DNA of 64,000 nucleotides from Endozoicomonas montiporae CL-33 (GTDB taxonomy: Bacteria > Pseudomonadota > Gammaproteobacteria > Pseudomonadales > Endozoicomonadaceae): assembly GCF_001583435.1 (NCBI RefSeq), contig NZ_CP013251.1, forward strand, positions 5,221,215-5,285,214. The letters are read 5' to 3'. Shown one piece after another: positions 35,627 to 45,513 of the stretch. The first letter of the stretch is position 1. Every line of letters starts with the position of its first letter. The notes under the pieces are model-generated. The model saw nothing but the letters and a program-made list of their open reading frames with translations, was not told the DNA's origin and ran no database searches. Made by a program: the position numbers and the translations under genes.

Positions 35627-36940
35627 ATGACCAGTATTACCAAATCTTACGTCCTGAGCCGAATGCTGTTGTTTTCAAGTGTCGGTTTTTGTCTCGGCTG
35701 GCTTCTGGGCAATGCTTTTTTGGGACTTTCCGTTGTATTGGCAGGCTATTGCCTGTGGAGTGTGAAAGAGTTATTCCGGTTAATGGACTGGTTAAATGCT
35801 GCGAGAGATCGTAACGAAGAGCCTCCTGAAAGCAAGGGGTTGTGGGGTGAGATATTTGATGGAATATACCGCCTGCAAAAACACCATGGTCGTGCACGTC
35901 GTCGCCTTTCCACTGTGATTGACCGGATTCAGTCATCAACATCGGCACTGAAAGATGCCGTGGTCATGGTAGATCGCCATAACAACCTTGAGTGGTGGAA
36001 TAATGCTGCAGAAGATCTTTTGGGTTTCAAAATGCCTGACGATCAGGGGCAGCCTGTAACAAACCTTCTGCGAGATCCCCGTTTTGTGGATTATTTTGAG
36101 CAGGGGCGTTATCAAAAACCCTTGCAAATTCCCTCACCTCTGAATGATGAGTATCAGGTTGAAATCAACATCACGGTTTACGGTCGTGGTAATCGAATGT
36201 TGATTGTCCGCGATGTCACCCGGCTGTTGCAGTTGGAAACCATGCGTAAGGATTTTGTAGCTAACGTATCCCATGAACTCAGAACACCATTGACGGTTAT
36301 TTCAGGCTATCTGGAAACCCTGATCGACGGTGTACACGACCAAAACCTTCCGCCCATCTGGGGCAATGCAATGAACCGTATGCAGGAGCAATCGCTGCGT
36401 ATGCAGGGGCTGGTGCAGGATCTTTTAACACTGTCCAAACTGGAAGCGGCTGAAATTGATGACGACAGTGCAGTCCAGCTCAAACCAATGCTTCATGCAA
36501 TTGTTGAAGATGGTAAGGCATTAAGTGGCGAGAGCCAGCATAAGATTCGACTGGAATGTCCTGAACAGGCCGAGATTGCAGGAAGTGCTCATGAGTTGAG
36601 AAGTGCCTTTTCAAATCTGGTATTCAATGCTGTTCGCTATACCCCGGCCGGAGGCAAAATTTATGTACGTTGGTGGCAGGATGAAGACCGTGGTCATTTA
36701 ATGGTAGAAGACAACGGTGTTGGTATTGACCCGGTCCATATTCCCCGTCTGACCGAACGTTTTTACCGGGTGGATAAAAGTCGCAGTCATGCTACCGGTG
36801 GAACGGGTCTCGGGCTGGCGATCGTGAAACACATTATGCTTCGTCATGGTGGTCGAATCAGTATCAGCAGCCACCCGGGTAAAGGCAGTAAATTTGTCTG
36901 TCATTTCCCCAAGAAACGTCTGATGGCTCTGGTGGATTGA
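35627..36940 (+). CDS. phoR: Phosphate regulon sensor histidine kinase PhoR
   Basis: This 437-aa inner-membrane kinase has two N-terminal transmembrane helices (about residues 12-50), a PAS domain (about 95-200), and a HisKA domain with phosphorylated His216 in NVSHELRTPLTVISGY. The C-terminal ATPase domain contains the N-box (FSNLVFNAVRYTP), DNGVGI and GGTGLGLAI. It phosphorylates PhoB when phosphate is low and is controlled by the Pst system. It forms an operon with phoB and is followed by a strong terminator. Confidence 0.95.
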   Translation: MTSITKSYVLSRMLLFSSVGFCLGWLLGNAFLGLSVVLAGYCLWSVKELFRLMDWLNAARDRNEEPPESKGLWGEIFDGIYRLQKHHGRARRRLSTVIDRIQSSTSALKDAVVMVDRHNNLEWWNNAAEDLLGFKMPDDQGQPVTNLLRDPRFVDYFEQGRYQKPLQIPSPLNDEYQVEINITVYGRGNRMLIVRDVTRLLQLETMRKDFVANVSHELRTPLTVISGYLETLIDGVHDQNLPPIWGNAMNRMQEQSLRMQGLVQDLLTLSKLEAAEIDDDSAVQLKPMLHAIVEDGKALSGESQHKIRLECPEQAEIAGSAHELRSAFSNLVFNAVRYTPAGGKIYVRWWQDEDRGHLMVEDNGVGIDPVHIPRLTERFYRVDKSRSHATGGTGLGLAIVKHIMLRHGGRISISSHPGKGSKFVCHFPKKRLMALVD

Positions 36941-36961
36941 CCATCCGTCATCAAACGGATT

Positions 36962-37000
36962 AAAAGCAAAAAGGGAGCGAATGGCTCCCTTTTTGCTTTT
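36962..37000. terminator. Bidirectional terminator between phoR and the H-NS-like gene
   Basis: A long stem AAAAGCAAAAAGGGAGC / GCTCCCTTTTTGCTTTT with a 5-base loop. A and T runs on both strands serve the two convergent genes. Confidence 0.9.
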
Positions 37001-37072
37001 AACTGGCTGACTTGAGATCAGAAGCTTAACCTTCAATAGCTAAGCTCTACAGCTCTCTTTACTCAGCGCTTT

Positions 37073-37489
37073 TTACTCAGCAACGCAGTCCAGACGTTTT
37101 TTGCCTGTGCGATCCAGGTAAGCCTGGAAGTCACGAGGCAGACGACCTGTAGTAGCACCTTCCCACTGAACAGTATCACCGGCTTCGGTCTGGTATTCAA
37201 AAGTGTACTTCTGGATGTTGCGACGTTTTTTAGGCGCTTCAATTTCCAAAGCACCCAGATCATCCAGAGAAACACCACGGTCACTCATGATCTGTTTGAT
37301 CGCTTCAATGCTTTCGATTTTAGCCTGACGCTTTTCTTCTTCTTTATCGCGAGCTTCCAGCTTTTCAGCAAGAACGTCGTTCATGCGAGAAATGATGCGC
37401 TCCAGATCTTCTGCATGGACATCTTTGAACAGGGAACGAATGCGGGTTTTGCTGCTCAGGCGATGTTGAATTTCTTCAAAAACGTTCAT
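37073..37489 (-). CDS. H-NS family nucleoid-associated protein
   Basis: This 138-aa protein has an N-terminal coiled-coil oligomerisation region (about residues 1-75, rich in Glu/Lys/Arg) and a C-terminal DNA-binding domain (about 92-138; KYTFEYQ ... WEGATTGRLPRDFQAYL). In H-NS the minor-groove loop reads QGRTP; here the equivalent is TGRLP, so the central Gly-Arg is retained. Such proteins silence AT-rich foreign DNA. The window has several such targets, including IS elements and the AbiE island. The gene is monocistronic with GGGAG before the ATG. Confidence 0.85.
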   Translation of the reverse strand: MNVFEEIQHRLSSKTRIRSLFKDVHAEDLERIISRMNDVLAEKLEARDKEEEKRQAKIESIEAIKQIMSDRGVSLDDLGALEIEAPKKRRNIQKYTFEYQTEAGDTVQWEGATTGRLPRDFQAYLDRTGKKRLDCVAE

Positions 37490-37736
37490 TTAAAATGACT
37501 CCCTCATCTGACTTACTATCCGAATTATGCTTTGTACGGACTTGGGTGTTAATCTAAGTGACCTTATTTATACAGCAAGGTTTTAATTGATGGAAGCATT
37601 CAACTCTAATTTACGAAATAAAAATGTAAAATAATCCAATTGAATGAATACAATATAACCTTGCTGACTTAAAATAGGGTCAATCAATATTTTATTGATT
37701 CTCTGAATGACTCACCACTGAATTGTGATCAAATCA
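37490..37736. other. AT-rich intergenic region
   Basis: This 247-bp stretch between two minus-strand genes is AT-rich (for example AAATAAAAATGTAAAATAA near 37615). It presumably holds the H-NS-like gene promoter and may be an autoregulatory site, as for H-NS elsewhere. No gene or clear operator is seen. Confidence 0.35.
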
Positions 37737-38924
37737 TCACTGCCTTAACAAAGGTTCAGGAAGTGTATACGTTTTCAAACTTCTTGAAAAATCCTGAAGC
37801 ACTTTGATTCCACTGTTTTCCGCTTCCTGACACCAGAGAATTAAGGCTTCAATGCGCTCATTTTGATCTTTAATTTGATGCCAGATGGCCTGTAAATCTT
37901 TCTTTTTCCTGTAAATTGTATTTAAAACTTGACTGGTATCAATAATGGAATGAATTTTCTCTCTGTGTGCAGGAGCCAACAGTTGCTCTTCCCGCGCAAG
38001 AAGTTTTTGAGCTGATTTTAAAATGCGTTTTGTCTTTTCTGTAGCAACTTTTCGCTCATGATTCACTAAAGGTACTATGACCTGATTGCGATACTGAGCC
38101 ATTATCTGAAATCGATTATTGATCACGGCCATTACCGTATCACGATCTATATGACTTTTATGTTTGTTGCATACTGCCAGTGGAAGAGTCTTTTTTGCAC
38201 GAGCCAGACCTAAGAAGCAGAACAATCGAATCCATAACCAGCCAATATCAAATTCCCATGGTCGAACAGATAACTTGGCAGAATTTGGGTAGGTGTGATG
38301 ATTATTGTGCAATTCTTCACCACCTATCAGAAGCCCCCATGGAAATATATTTCGGGCAGCATCACGACACTCAAAATTTCTATAGCCGGAATGATGTCCG
38401 ACACCATTAATCACCCCCGCTGCAAAAAAAGGAATCCAGATCATTTGAATGGCCCAAACGGTTAGGCCAATAACGCCAAACAGAATGATATCGATCAAGA
38501 GCATAATGACTACACCCAGTATTGGATGCGGGGTATAAAGGTGATTTTCAATCCAGTCATCTGGTGTTCTCTGACCATAACTCTGGATTGTCTCAGGGTT
38601 TCCGGCTTCAGTTCGATACAATTCAGCGCCTCGCCAAAGTACCGTTGCTAAACCTTTTTGTACCGGACTATGCGGATCATCTTTGGTTTCACACTGAGCA
38701 TGGTGCTTTCTATGAATAGCAGTCCACTCTTTCGTGCGCATTCCGGTAGTCAGCCACAACCAGAGTCGGAAAAAATGCTGTATGGCCGGATGAAGGTCAA
38801 CAGAATTATGGGCGCTGTGTCGATGCAGATAAATAGTGACAGATAAAATCGTAATATGGGTCAGCAACAGAGTTGCCAGAATAGTTCCCCAGAGTGAGAG
38901 GGCAAGCATGCCTTCATACCACAT
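37737..38924 (-). CDS. Acyl-CoA / fatty acid desaturase with helical tail
   Basis: This integral-membrane di-iron desaturase of 395 aa has the three histidine boxes HRHSAH (about residue 34), HRKHH (about 70) and HNNHH (about 205), as in delta-9 acyl desaturases. Four membrane helices surround them. After the catalytic core (about 1-275) there is a 120-residue charged, coiled-coil-like tail that is not needed for catalysis in shorter family members. It introduces double bonds for membrane fluidity; whether the substrate is acyl-CoA or acyl-lipid is not decidable. It stands alone. Confidence 0.9.
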   Translation of the reverse strand: MWYEGMLALSLWGTILATLLLTHITILSVTIYLHRHSAHNSVDLHPAIQHFFRLWLWLTTGMRTKEWTAIHRKHHAQCETKDDPHSPVQKGLATVLWRGAELYRTEAGNPETIQSYGQRTPDDWIENHLYTPHPILGVVIMLLIDIILFGVIGLTVWAIQMIWIPFFAAGVINGVGHHSGYRNFECRDAARNIFPWGLLIGGEELHNNHHTYPNSAKLSVRPWEFDIGWLWIRLFCFLGLARAKKTLPLAVCNKHKSHIDRDTVMAVINNRFQIMAQYRNQVIVPLVNHERKVATEKTKRILKSAQKLLAREEQLLAPAHREKIHSIIDTSQVLNTIYRKKKDLQAIWHQIKDQNERIEALILWCQEAENSGIKVLQDFSRSLKTYTLPEPLLRQ

Positions 38925-39063
38925 TTGAATACCTCAATGGATGTTAGTTTTTATTAAAATCATCACGTAACGCCCTGTCATTATAGGCGTATTCAAATGC
39001 CTGTAGAATATTTTTGGTGCCGATCAGTTTACCTGACCAATAGCGTAGATTTTGGCTTGTAAC

Positions 39064-40623
39064 TTATCGGTCTTTGGATGAAGTGTTTTTTTCCGGACAA
39101 TGATAGGACTGAACAATTTTATCACCCTGACAGGTTTCGATGGTGACATCAAATTGCCAGAGCCGGTGTATGTGCTTTAAGAGTTCAGGTGTGGTTTTAT
39201 CCAGTGGTCGCCCCTGATGTTCATAGTGTCTAAGCGTTAATGTCCGGTCGCCACGAGTATCAACATTGTAAACCTGAATGTTCGGCTCTCGGTTTCCCAG
39301 ATTATATTGTGCAGCCAGTGCTTCCCTGACTTCCTTATAACCGGAGCCGTTATGGATAGCGTCAACTTCAAGGTAAGACTTGCTTTCATCATCCAGCACC
39401 GAAAACAGCCGCAGATCCCGCATAACCTTGGGCGACAAAAATTGCTGAATAAAACTTTCGTCCTTGAAGTTTTTCATTGCAAAATGCACGGTTTCAAGCC
39501 AGTCACTACCAGCGATATCCGGAAACCACTGCCGGTCTTCATCCGTAGGATCTTCACAAATGCGGCGGATATCCTGAAACATGTTAAAGCCCAGAGTATA
39601 AGGGTTGATGCCGCTGTAAAATGGACTGTCAAAAGAAGGTTGATAAATGACGTTGGAGTGCGAGTGCAGAAACTCAAGAATAAAACCGTCGTCTACTTTG
39701 CCTTCTTTATGCAGCTCATTCATCAGGTTGTAATGCCAGAACGTTGCCCAGCCTTCATTCATCACCTGAGTCTGTCGCTGCGGATAATAATATTGAGCTA
39801 TTTTCCGGACAATTCGCACCAGTTCGCGCTGCCAAGTCTCCAGCAAGGGTGCGTGTTTTTCCAGAAAATACAAAACATTTTCTTCAGGGTCTTTTGGAAA
39901 GCGAACCGTTTTCTTTTCTGCCTTTTCTTCTGTCTTCGGAATCGTGCTCCAGATGTCATTCAAAGTACGCTGAATGTATTCAGCTCGTTCTTCCTGACGG
40001 GCTTTTTCCTGCTCGGCAGACAGGGGACGAGGCCGCTTGTAACGATTCACCCCCTGATTCATCAGGGCATGGCAGGCGTCCAGAACCTCTTCAACCTTTT
40101 CCACCCCGTACTTTTCTTCACACTGGGCAATATACGATTTGGCAAACATCAGATAGTCGATGATCGACTCTGCATCGGTCCAGGTCTGAAACAGATAATT
40201 ACCTTTAAAGAAAGAGTTATGCCCATAACAGGCATGCGCCAGCACCAGTGCCTGCATTGTGATGGTGTTTTCTTCCATCAGATAGGCAATACAAGGGTTG
40301 GAGTTGATCACAATTTCGTAAGCCAGCCCCATTCGACCACGCTGGTAATTTTGCTGTGTATGCAGAAACTGTTTGCCAAAACTCCAGTGGTTATACATCA
40401 ATGGCATGCCAGTGGATGAGTAGGCATCCATCATTTGTTCAGAGCTGATGATCTCGATCTGGTTCGGATAGGTATCCAGCCGGAACTTGTCGGCAATTCT
40501 TGCCAGCTCTCTGTCGTATTTTTCAATCAGTTCAAAGGTCCAGTCGGGCCCCTTCGAAATGTACTGCCTGTCTTTTTCATCGCTAGTGGCTTCATCAACA
40601 TTCAAGGTTGTGTCATCACTCAT
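39064..40623 (-). CDS. ycgB: SpoVR family protein (YcgB-like)
   Basis: This 519-aa cytosolic protein belongs to the SpoVR/YcgB family. It shows the family's conserved segments [20 protein letters not shown] near the start, [14 protein letters not shown] near residue 130, and [14 protein letters not shown] near 295. Its start overlaps the upstream YeaH-type gene by 4 bp (ATGA). In E. coli the three proteins YeaG, YeaH and YcgB act together in stress and stationary-phase adaptation; the molecular activity of SpoVR is not known. It is the last gene of the three-gene operon. Confidence 0.93.
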   Translation of the reverse strand: MSDDTTLNVDEATSDEKDRQYISKGPDWTFELIEKYDRELARIADKFRLDTYPNQIEIISSEQMMDAYSSTGMPLMYNHWSFGKQFLHTQQNYQRGRMGLAYEIVINSNPCIAYLMEENTITMQALVLAHACYGHNSFFKGNYLFQTWTDAESIIDYLMFAKSYIAQCEEKYGVEKVEEVLDACHALMNQGVNRYKRPRPLSAEQEKARQEERAEYIQRTLNDIWSTIPKTEEKAEKKTVRFPKDPEENVLYFLEKHAPLLETWQRELVRIVRKIAQYYYPQRQTQVMNEGWATFWHYNLMNELHKEGKVDDGFILEFLHSHSNVIYQPSFDSPFYSGINPYTLGFNMFQDIRRICEDPTDEDRQWFPDIAGSDWLETVHFAMKNFKDESFIQQFLSPKVMRDLRLFSVLDDESKSYLEVDAIHNGSGYKEVREALAAQYNLGNREPNIQVYNVDTRGDRTLTLRHYEHQGRPLDKTTPELLKHIHRLWQFDVTIETCQGDKIVQSYHCPEKNTSSKDR

Positions 40624-41897
40624 GCGGTTTCCTTTTTCTCGAACAGTCTCCGGAAGACCGGGAATATATCTTCAGGCGTTTTGATTTGCTGCATGGCAAA
40701 ATGATCGGGAAACTGCTCGGCAACCGATTCGTATTCGCGCCAGAGGTTCTGATGGGCACGGTCAGTAATCTCTACATAGGAGAAGTACTGCACCTTACTC
40801 ATAATGGATTCAGTGAGAATTTTGGAACAGACGCTGGAGTCACCTTCCCAGTTATCGCCATCAGAAGCCTGAGCGATGTAAATGTTCCAGTCAGACGGGC
40901 TGTAACGTTTGTTGATGATGTCCCGACTCATCTCCAGCGCACTGGAAACAATGGTGCCGCCGGTTTCCCTTGAATAGAAAAAGTCATCTTCATCCACTTC
41001 TTTTGCCGCCGTATGGTGACGAATAAAGACCACTTCGATCTGTTTGTAATTACGCTGCAGGAACAGGTACAACAGGATAAAAAAGCGTTTTGCCATATCC
41101 TTGATCTCCTGCGTCATGGAACCCGATACATCCATGACACAGAACATGACCGCTTTGTTACTCGGACGTGGAACTCTTATACGATTGTTGTATTTGAGAT
41201 CAAAATCATCAATGAAGGGCAGTTTCTTGAGCTTACCGTTGAGTCGTTTAATTTCTTCCCTTAACTCATTCGCCCGTTTCTGATCGATTTCATCGGGACC
41301 GACTTCCATCTCCCGGAGTTCTTTTTTAAGTGCTCGTATTTCTTTTCGGCTGGAACCACCCAATGCAATTCGACGCGCATGAGCCGAACGCAGTGATCGA
41401 ACAATGTTTAAGCGGTCTGGCGAGCCCTCATTGGTAAAGCCTGCATTTTTAGTTTCATACTCTGTCGCTTCGTGCAGTTGTTTGCGAACCAGATTAGGCA
41501 GTTCCAGATCATCAAACATATGAGAGAGAAATTCTTCATGATTGATCTGGAAGGTAAACTCATCCATCCCATCACCAGAATTTCCCGCTTTGCCAGAACC
41601 ACTGCCACGCCCTCCTCCGCCCGGAGGTCGCTTGATGCGGTCACCCTGAACAAACTCTTTATTGCCCGGATGCACCTGCTTGTAACGACCGCCCTGGCCA
41701 TGGGAAAAGTGAGGTTCGGATAAATCTTTGGTGGGAATCGTGACTTCACTGCCAGACTCGACATCGGTAATAGAGCGCTTATTGACCGCTTCAGAGACCG
41801 CTTTCTTGATGTGTTTACGATAACGATCAAGAAAACGCTGACGGTTGACTGTACTTTTATTTTTTCCGTTCAGACGACGATCAATAATTATACTCAT
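40620..41897 (-). CDS. yeaH: YeaH/YhbH family protein
   Basis: This protein of about 425 aa is a member of the UPF0229 family. It has a basic N-terminus, a Gly-rich [16 protein letters not shown] segment near residue 95, and a VWA-like domain from about 245 with the MIDAS-like motif DVSGSM. This suggests metal-dependent protein contacts. The ATG at 41897 (MSIIID) follows GGGAG; a GTG two codons earlier is also in frame. The stop overlaps the SpoVR gene by 4 bp. The gene lies between the YeaG kinase and SpoVR genes, so it probably works with both. Confidence 0.92.
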   Translation of the reverse strand: MSIIIDRRLNGKNKSTVNRQRFLDRYRKHIKKAVSEAVNKRSITDVESGSEVTIPTKDLSEPHFSHGQGGRYKQVHPGNKEFVQGDRIKRPPGGGGRGSGSGKAGNSGDGMDEFTFQINHEEFLSHMFDDLELPNLVRKQLHEATEYETKNAGFTNEGSPDRLNIVRSLRSAHARRIALGGSSRKEIRALKKELREMEVGPDEIDQKRANELREEIKRLNGKLKKLPFIDDFDLKYNNRIRVPRPSNKAVMFCVMDVSGSMTQEIKDMAKRFFILLYLFLQRNYKQIEVVFIRHHTAAKEVDEDDFFYSRETGGTIVSSALEMSRDIINKRYSPSDWNIYIAQASDGDNWEGDSSVCSKILTESIMSKVQYFSYVEITDRAHQNLWREYESVAEQFPDHFAMQQIKTPEDIFPVFRRLFEKKETA

Positions 41898-41994
41898 CCA
41901 CACGCTCCCTGTTGGTTAGTCCTCCACCGGGGCAATCTCTGCCCCGCCTGCTGACCTCACACTGACTACCGGGACTTCTGACGACTGACAGAAG

Positions 41995-43917
41995 CTACTG
42001 TGACTTTCTTACGCGTATGTACCATTCAGCCAGAAGCCTTACCTGTTTCTCGGTATAGCCTCTCTCCACCATCCGTTTCACAAACTCGTTGTGCTTACGC
42101 TGGTCATCATTGCTGCTCTTGGCATTAAAAGAAATCACGGGTAGGAGGTCTTCAGTGTTGGAGAACATTTTTTTCTCAATCACAGCACGCATCTTCTCAT
42201 AGCTCGACCATGCCGGATTTTTACCATTGTTATTTGCCCGGGCCCTTAATACGAAATTAACGACTTCGTTACGGAAGTCTTTAGGGTTGGCAATGCTGGC
42301 CGCTTTTTCGATTTTTTCCAGTTCTTCGTTGATCGTAGCGCGATCAAGAATGTCACCGGTTTCCGGGTCTCTGTATTCCTGATCCTGAATCCAGAAGTCT
42401 GCATAAGTGATGTAACGGTCAAATATATTCTGACCATACTCAGAATATGACTCCAGATATGCAGTCTGAATCTCTTTGCCCAAAAACTCGATGTATTTCG
42501 GTGCCAGAAACTCTTTCACATAGCGCAGATAGCGCTCATGAATCTCTTTCGGGAACTGCTGCTGCTCAATCTGCTGCTCCAGAACATACAACATGTGTAC
42601 CGGATTTGCGGCAACCTCACCGGGGTCAAAGTTAAAGACCTTGGAGAGAATCTTGAAGGCAAAACGGGTTGAAAGCCCTTCCATACCCTCATCAACCCCG
42701 GCGGCGTCTTTGTATTCCTGCAAAGGCTTGGCGTTGGGATCAGTATCTTTCAGACTTTCACCGTCGTACACCCGCATCTTGGAATACACGTTGGAGTTCT
42801 CAGGTTCTTTTACCCGAGACAACACCGAGAACTGTGCCAGCATTTTCAGAGTATCCGGTGCACAGGGTGACTCTTTCAACGAGCTGTTTTCCAGCAGTTT
42901 CTCGTAGATCTGAATCTCTTCTTTTACTCTGGTGCAATACGGCACCTTGACGATATTGACCCGGTCAATAAACGCTTCGTTGGTTTTATTATTGCGGAAG
43001 CTCTGCCATTCCGATTCATTGGAGTGGGCAAGAATAATACCGTTGTAGGGAATGGCTCCCATGCCTTCGGTGCTGTTGTAATTGCCTTCCTGAGTAGCGG
43101 TCAATAAAGGATGCAAGACTTTGATGGGCGCCTTGAACATCTCCACAAATTCCATGATGCCCTGATTGGCATTACACAGCGCACCGGAGAAACTGTAAGC
43201 GTCCGGATCATCTTGAGAATACTCCTCCAGCTGGCGGATATCGACCTTACCCACAAGGCTGGAAATATCCTGATTGTTTTCATCGCCCGGCTCGGTTTTG
43301 GCAATGGCGACCTGATTCAGGATACTGGGATAAAGCTTCACGACTTTGAACTTGGTGATGTCACCACCAAACTCATTGAGTCGTTTAACGGCCCATGGCG
43401 ACATAATGCCTCCCAGGTAACGGCCGGGAATGCCGTATTCGCTGGTCAGAATATCTCCGTCCTCAGCCGCATTAAACAGGTTCAATGGTGACTCAAACAC
43501 AGGTGAGCCTTTGATGGCATAAAACGGTACTTTTTCCATCAGGGCTTTAAGCTTCTCGGCCAGAGAGGATTTACCACCGCCTACAGGCCCCAGCAAATAA
43601 AGAATTTGTTTCTTCTCTTCCAGCCCCTGGGCAGCGTGTTTAAAAAACGACACCATTTGTTCAATGGCCTCTTCCATGCCATAGAACTCTCTGAAGGCGG
43701 GATAACGTTTGATCAGTTTGTTGGAAAAAATCCGGCTTTGTCGCGGATCTCTGGACGTGTCGATCATTTCGGGTTCGCCAATAGCATGCAGCATCCGCTC
43801 TGCAGCATTGGCATAAGTGGAAGGTTCATCCCTGCATAACTGCAGGTATTCCTGAATCGTCAGTTCTTCCTGTTGATGGGATTTAAACCTCTGTTGATAG
43901 CTGTCAAAGATATCCAT
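41995..43917 (-). CDS. yeaG: PrkA-type serine protein kinase (YeaG)
   Basis: This 640-aa protein belongs to the PrkA family. It has an N-terminal AAA-like region with Walker A GPVGGGKSSLAEKL (about residues 110-123) and a C-terminal kinase-like part. E. coli YeaG is a protein kinase induced by nitrogen starvation and stationary phase. It begins the operon yeaG-yeaH-spoVR, with about 97 bp to the YeaH gene. The start ATG at 43917 gives the full family length. Confidence 0.93.
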   Translation of the reverse strand: MDIFDSYQQRFKSHQQEELTIQEYLQLCRDEPSTYANAAERMLHAIGEPEMIDTSRDPRQSRIFSNKLIKRYPAFREFYGMEEAIEQMVSFFKHAAQGLEEKKQILYLLGPVGGGKSSLAEKLKALMEKVPFYAIKGSPVFESPLNLFNAAEDGDILTSEYGIPGRYLGGIMSPWAVKRLNEFGGDITKFKVVKLYPSILNQVAIAKTEPGDENNQDISSLVGKVDIRQLEEYSQDDPDAYSFSGALCNANQGIMEFVEMFKAPIKVLHPLLTATQEGNYNSTEGMGAIPYNGIILAHSNESEWQSFRNNKTNEAFIDRVNIVKVPYCTRVKEEIQIYEKLLENSSLKESPCAPDTLKMLAQFSVLSRVKEPENSNVYSKMRVYDGESLKDTDPNAKPLQEYKDAAGVDEGMEGLSTRFAFKILSKVFNFDPGEVAANPVHMLYVLEQQIEQQQFPKEIHERYLRYVKEFLAPKYIEFLGKEIQTAYLESYSEYGQNIFDRYITYADFWIQDQEYRDPETGDILDRATINEELEKIEKAASIANPKDFRNEVVNFVLRARANNNGKNPAWSSYEKMRAVIEKKMFSNTEDLLPVISFNAKSSNDDQRKHNEFVKRMVERGYTEKQVRLLAEWYIRVRKSQ

Positions 43918-44404
43918 ATCGCGTCACCTGCCCTGTCTGATGTGTTTGGTCGATTCCCATACTGTGGCTGCACAAACGGTGTACTCACAATTGGGTTATC
44001 GACAGAATCAGTACAAAGACCACTCTTTATTATAGAACTGTCAAAAAACAGCTCAGAGTCTGTTATTAAAAAGTGGCCGAGGCTGACAGCCATTTCCATT
44101 GGCTGACATCATGGAACGCTTAACCTACTTATAAGAAAAACTTATTGGAGGTTAACTCAAACAGAGCGGAAAAAAACAAGCCCCTTTGAATTTATAATGT
44201 GGAGTTTTTAAGCAATCTGCAATAGCTAAACGCTTAAAATACCGTATTTCGTGTTTCTAAAAGGCAGGTGATGAATGTATGACATCAGTCATATGACGTA
44301 TGTATCGAACGACACTCTTACCGGATAGCACTCTTACTGAACGAAAATGCTCTATGCTGGTGCGCGACAGTCACTCTGCAAGTTCCTTCGCCACCAGCAA
44401 GCGA
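43918..44404. other. Upstream region of yeaG
   Basis: This 487-bp region between yeaG and the convergently placed end of the E2 gene holds the yeaG promoter. An overlapping palindrome pair lies at 44278-44297: TATGACATCAGTCATA, whose last bases form GTCATATGAC. No supported gene is seen; the open frames here are short and without motifs. Confidence 0.4.
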
Positions 44405-45472
44405 TTATTTTTCCAATTCGGCAATCAGCGTATGAAGGAAGCGTGTTGCTTCCCCACCAGTTGCAGCCCTGTGGTCAAAGGTTAAAGAAACCGGCAGCAC
44501 TTTATGGCTGGCAGGCTGACCATTAATGCTGACAATCTCTGCCCTCAACTTTCCAATACCCACAATGCACACCATTGGCGGGACAACGACCGGCGTTGCA
44601 TATTTCCCGGCAAACACACCAAAGTTGCTCAGTGTAATGGTTGCACCAGCCATTTCCGAAGGTGGCAGGCTGCGTTCTTTGACAGCGGTTCTGAAGGTAT
44701 TCACCTGATGCCTCAGTTGTTTGCCATCCAATGTTTCAGCGGCTCTAATCACCGGAACAAACAACCCTTCATCACTGTCTACTGCCAACCCAAGGTGGAC
44801 TGAATCAAACACTTCCCGACTCATCGAGCTTCCGTCAAACCAGGCATTCAGTGCCGATTCTGACTGACAAGCTTTAACAACGGCCTGAATCAGTCGGACA
44901 GTAATATCTTCACCGTCTTTCCAATGATCAATATCGGCATCATCAAACAGGGTAACCGGCACAACCTCGGCATGAGACTGTGTCATGGTGTTCGCCATAT
45001 GCTTGCGAACACCTTTTAAAGGTTCCGGATTTTCCAGAGCATAACCTGTCTGGCTCGATTGTTTTGTTGGTGCTGCTTGTGTCATACCAAGGCTAGAAGC
45101 CAGATCATGGACAGAGCCGTTTGCAGGCTGGCTCATAGTTGCACCTGACGGTGGCGAGCCAATAAAAAAAGATTCATCTTCAGTTGTATTTGCAGCCGCG
45201 ACTTCCAGCTCTCCCACTACTGTACCCAAGTCTTCTTCCTCCGAAACAAACTCCACCAGTGGCGCACCGGTCAGAATCGTATCGCCGGGCTGCCCACATA
45301 ATCGCGCCACTTCAGCCGTAACAGGAGAAGGAACTTCGACAATCGCCTTGGCCGTTTCAACTGAAACAATAATCTGGTCTTCTTTTACGTGCTCGCCTTC
45401 CTGAATATGCCACTCAACAATATCCGCTTCAGGAATGCCTTCGCCCAGATCGGGGAGGTTAAAGAATTTCAT
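44405..45472 (-). CDS. bkdB: 2-oxo acid dehydrogenase E2 (dihydrolipoyl acyltransferase)
   Basis: This is the acyltransferase core of a branched-chain 2-oxo acid dehydrogenase. An N-terminal lipoyl domain (about residues 1-75) carries the lipoylated Lys in SVETAKAIVEV. The catalytic domain (about 140-355) follows. The peripheral subunit-binding domain between them is hard to recognise: only NGSVHDLASSLGMTQ resembles it, and the usual GTGxxGRI tail is missing. The catalytic HxxxDG reads HRAATG, with Thr for Asp. The ATG at 45472 is the family start. It follows the E1 genes with 41 bp spacing. No E3 gene is present here. Confidence 0.88.
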   Translation of the reverse strand: MKFFNLPDLGEGIPEADIVEWHIQEGEHVKEDQIIVSVETAKAIVEVPSPVTAEVARLCGQPGDTILTGAPLVEFVSEEEDLGTVVGELEVAAANTTEDESFFIGSPPSGATMSQPANGSVHDLASSLGMTQAAPTKQSSQTGYALENPEPLKGVRKHMANTMTQSHAEVVPVTLFDDADIDHWKDGEDITVRLIQAVVKACQSESALNAWFDGSSMSREVFDSVHLGLAVDSDEGLFVPVIRAAETLDGKQLRHQVNTFRTAVKERSLPPSEMAGATITLSNFGVFAGKYATPVVVPPMVCIVGIGKLRAEIVSINGQPASHKVLPVSLTFDHRAATGGEATRFLHTLIAELEK

Positions 45473-45513
45473 GTGGCAGCCTCTTATTTTTATTGTTCTG
45501 GATGAATCAACTC

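Noticed and set aside
39307..40419. 370-aa plus-strand ORF opposite the SpoVR gene
   Set aside because: It lies wholly antisense to a clearly conserved gene and has no family features.
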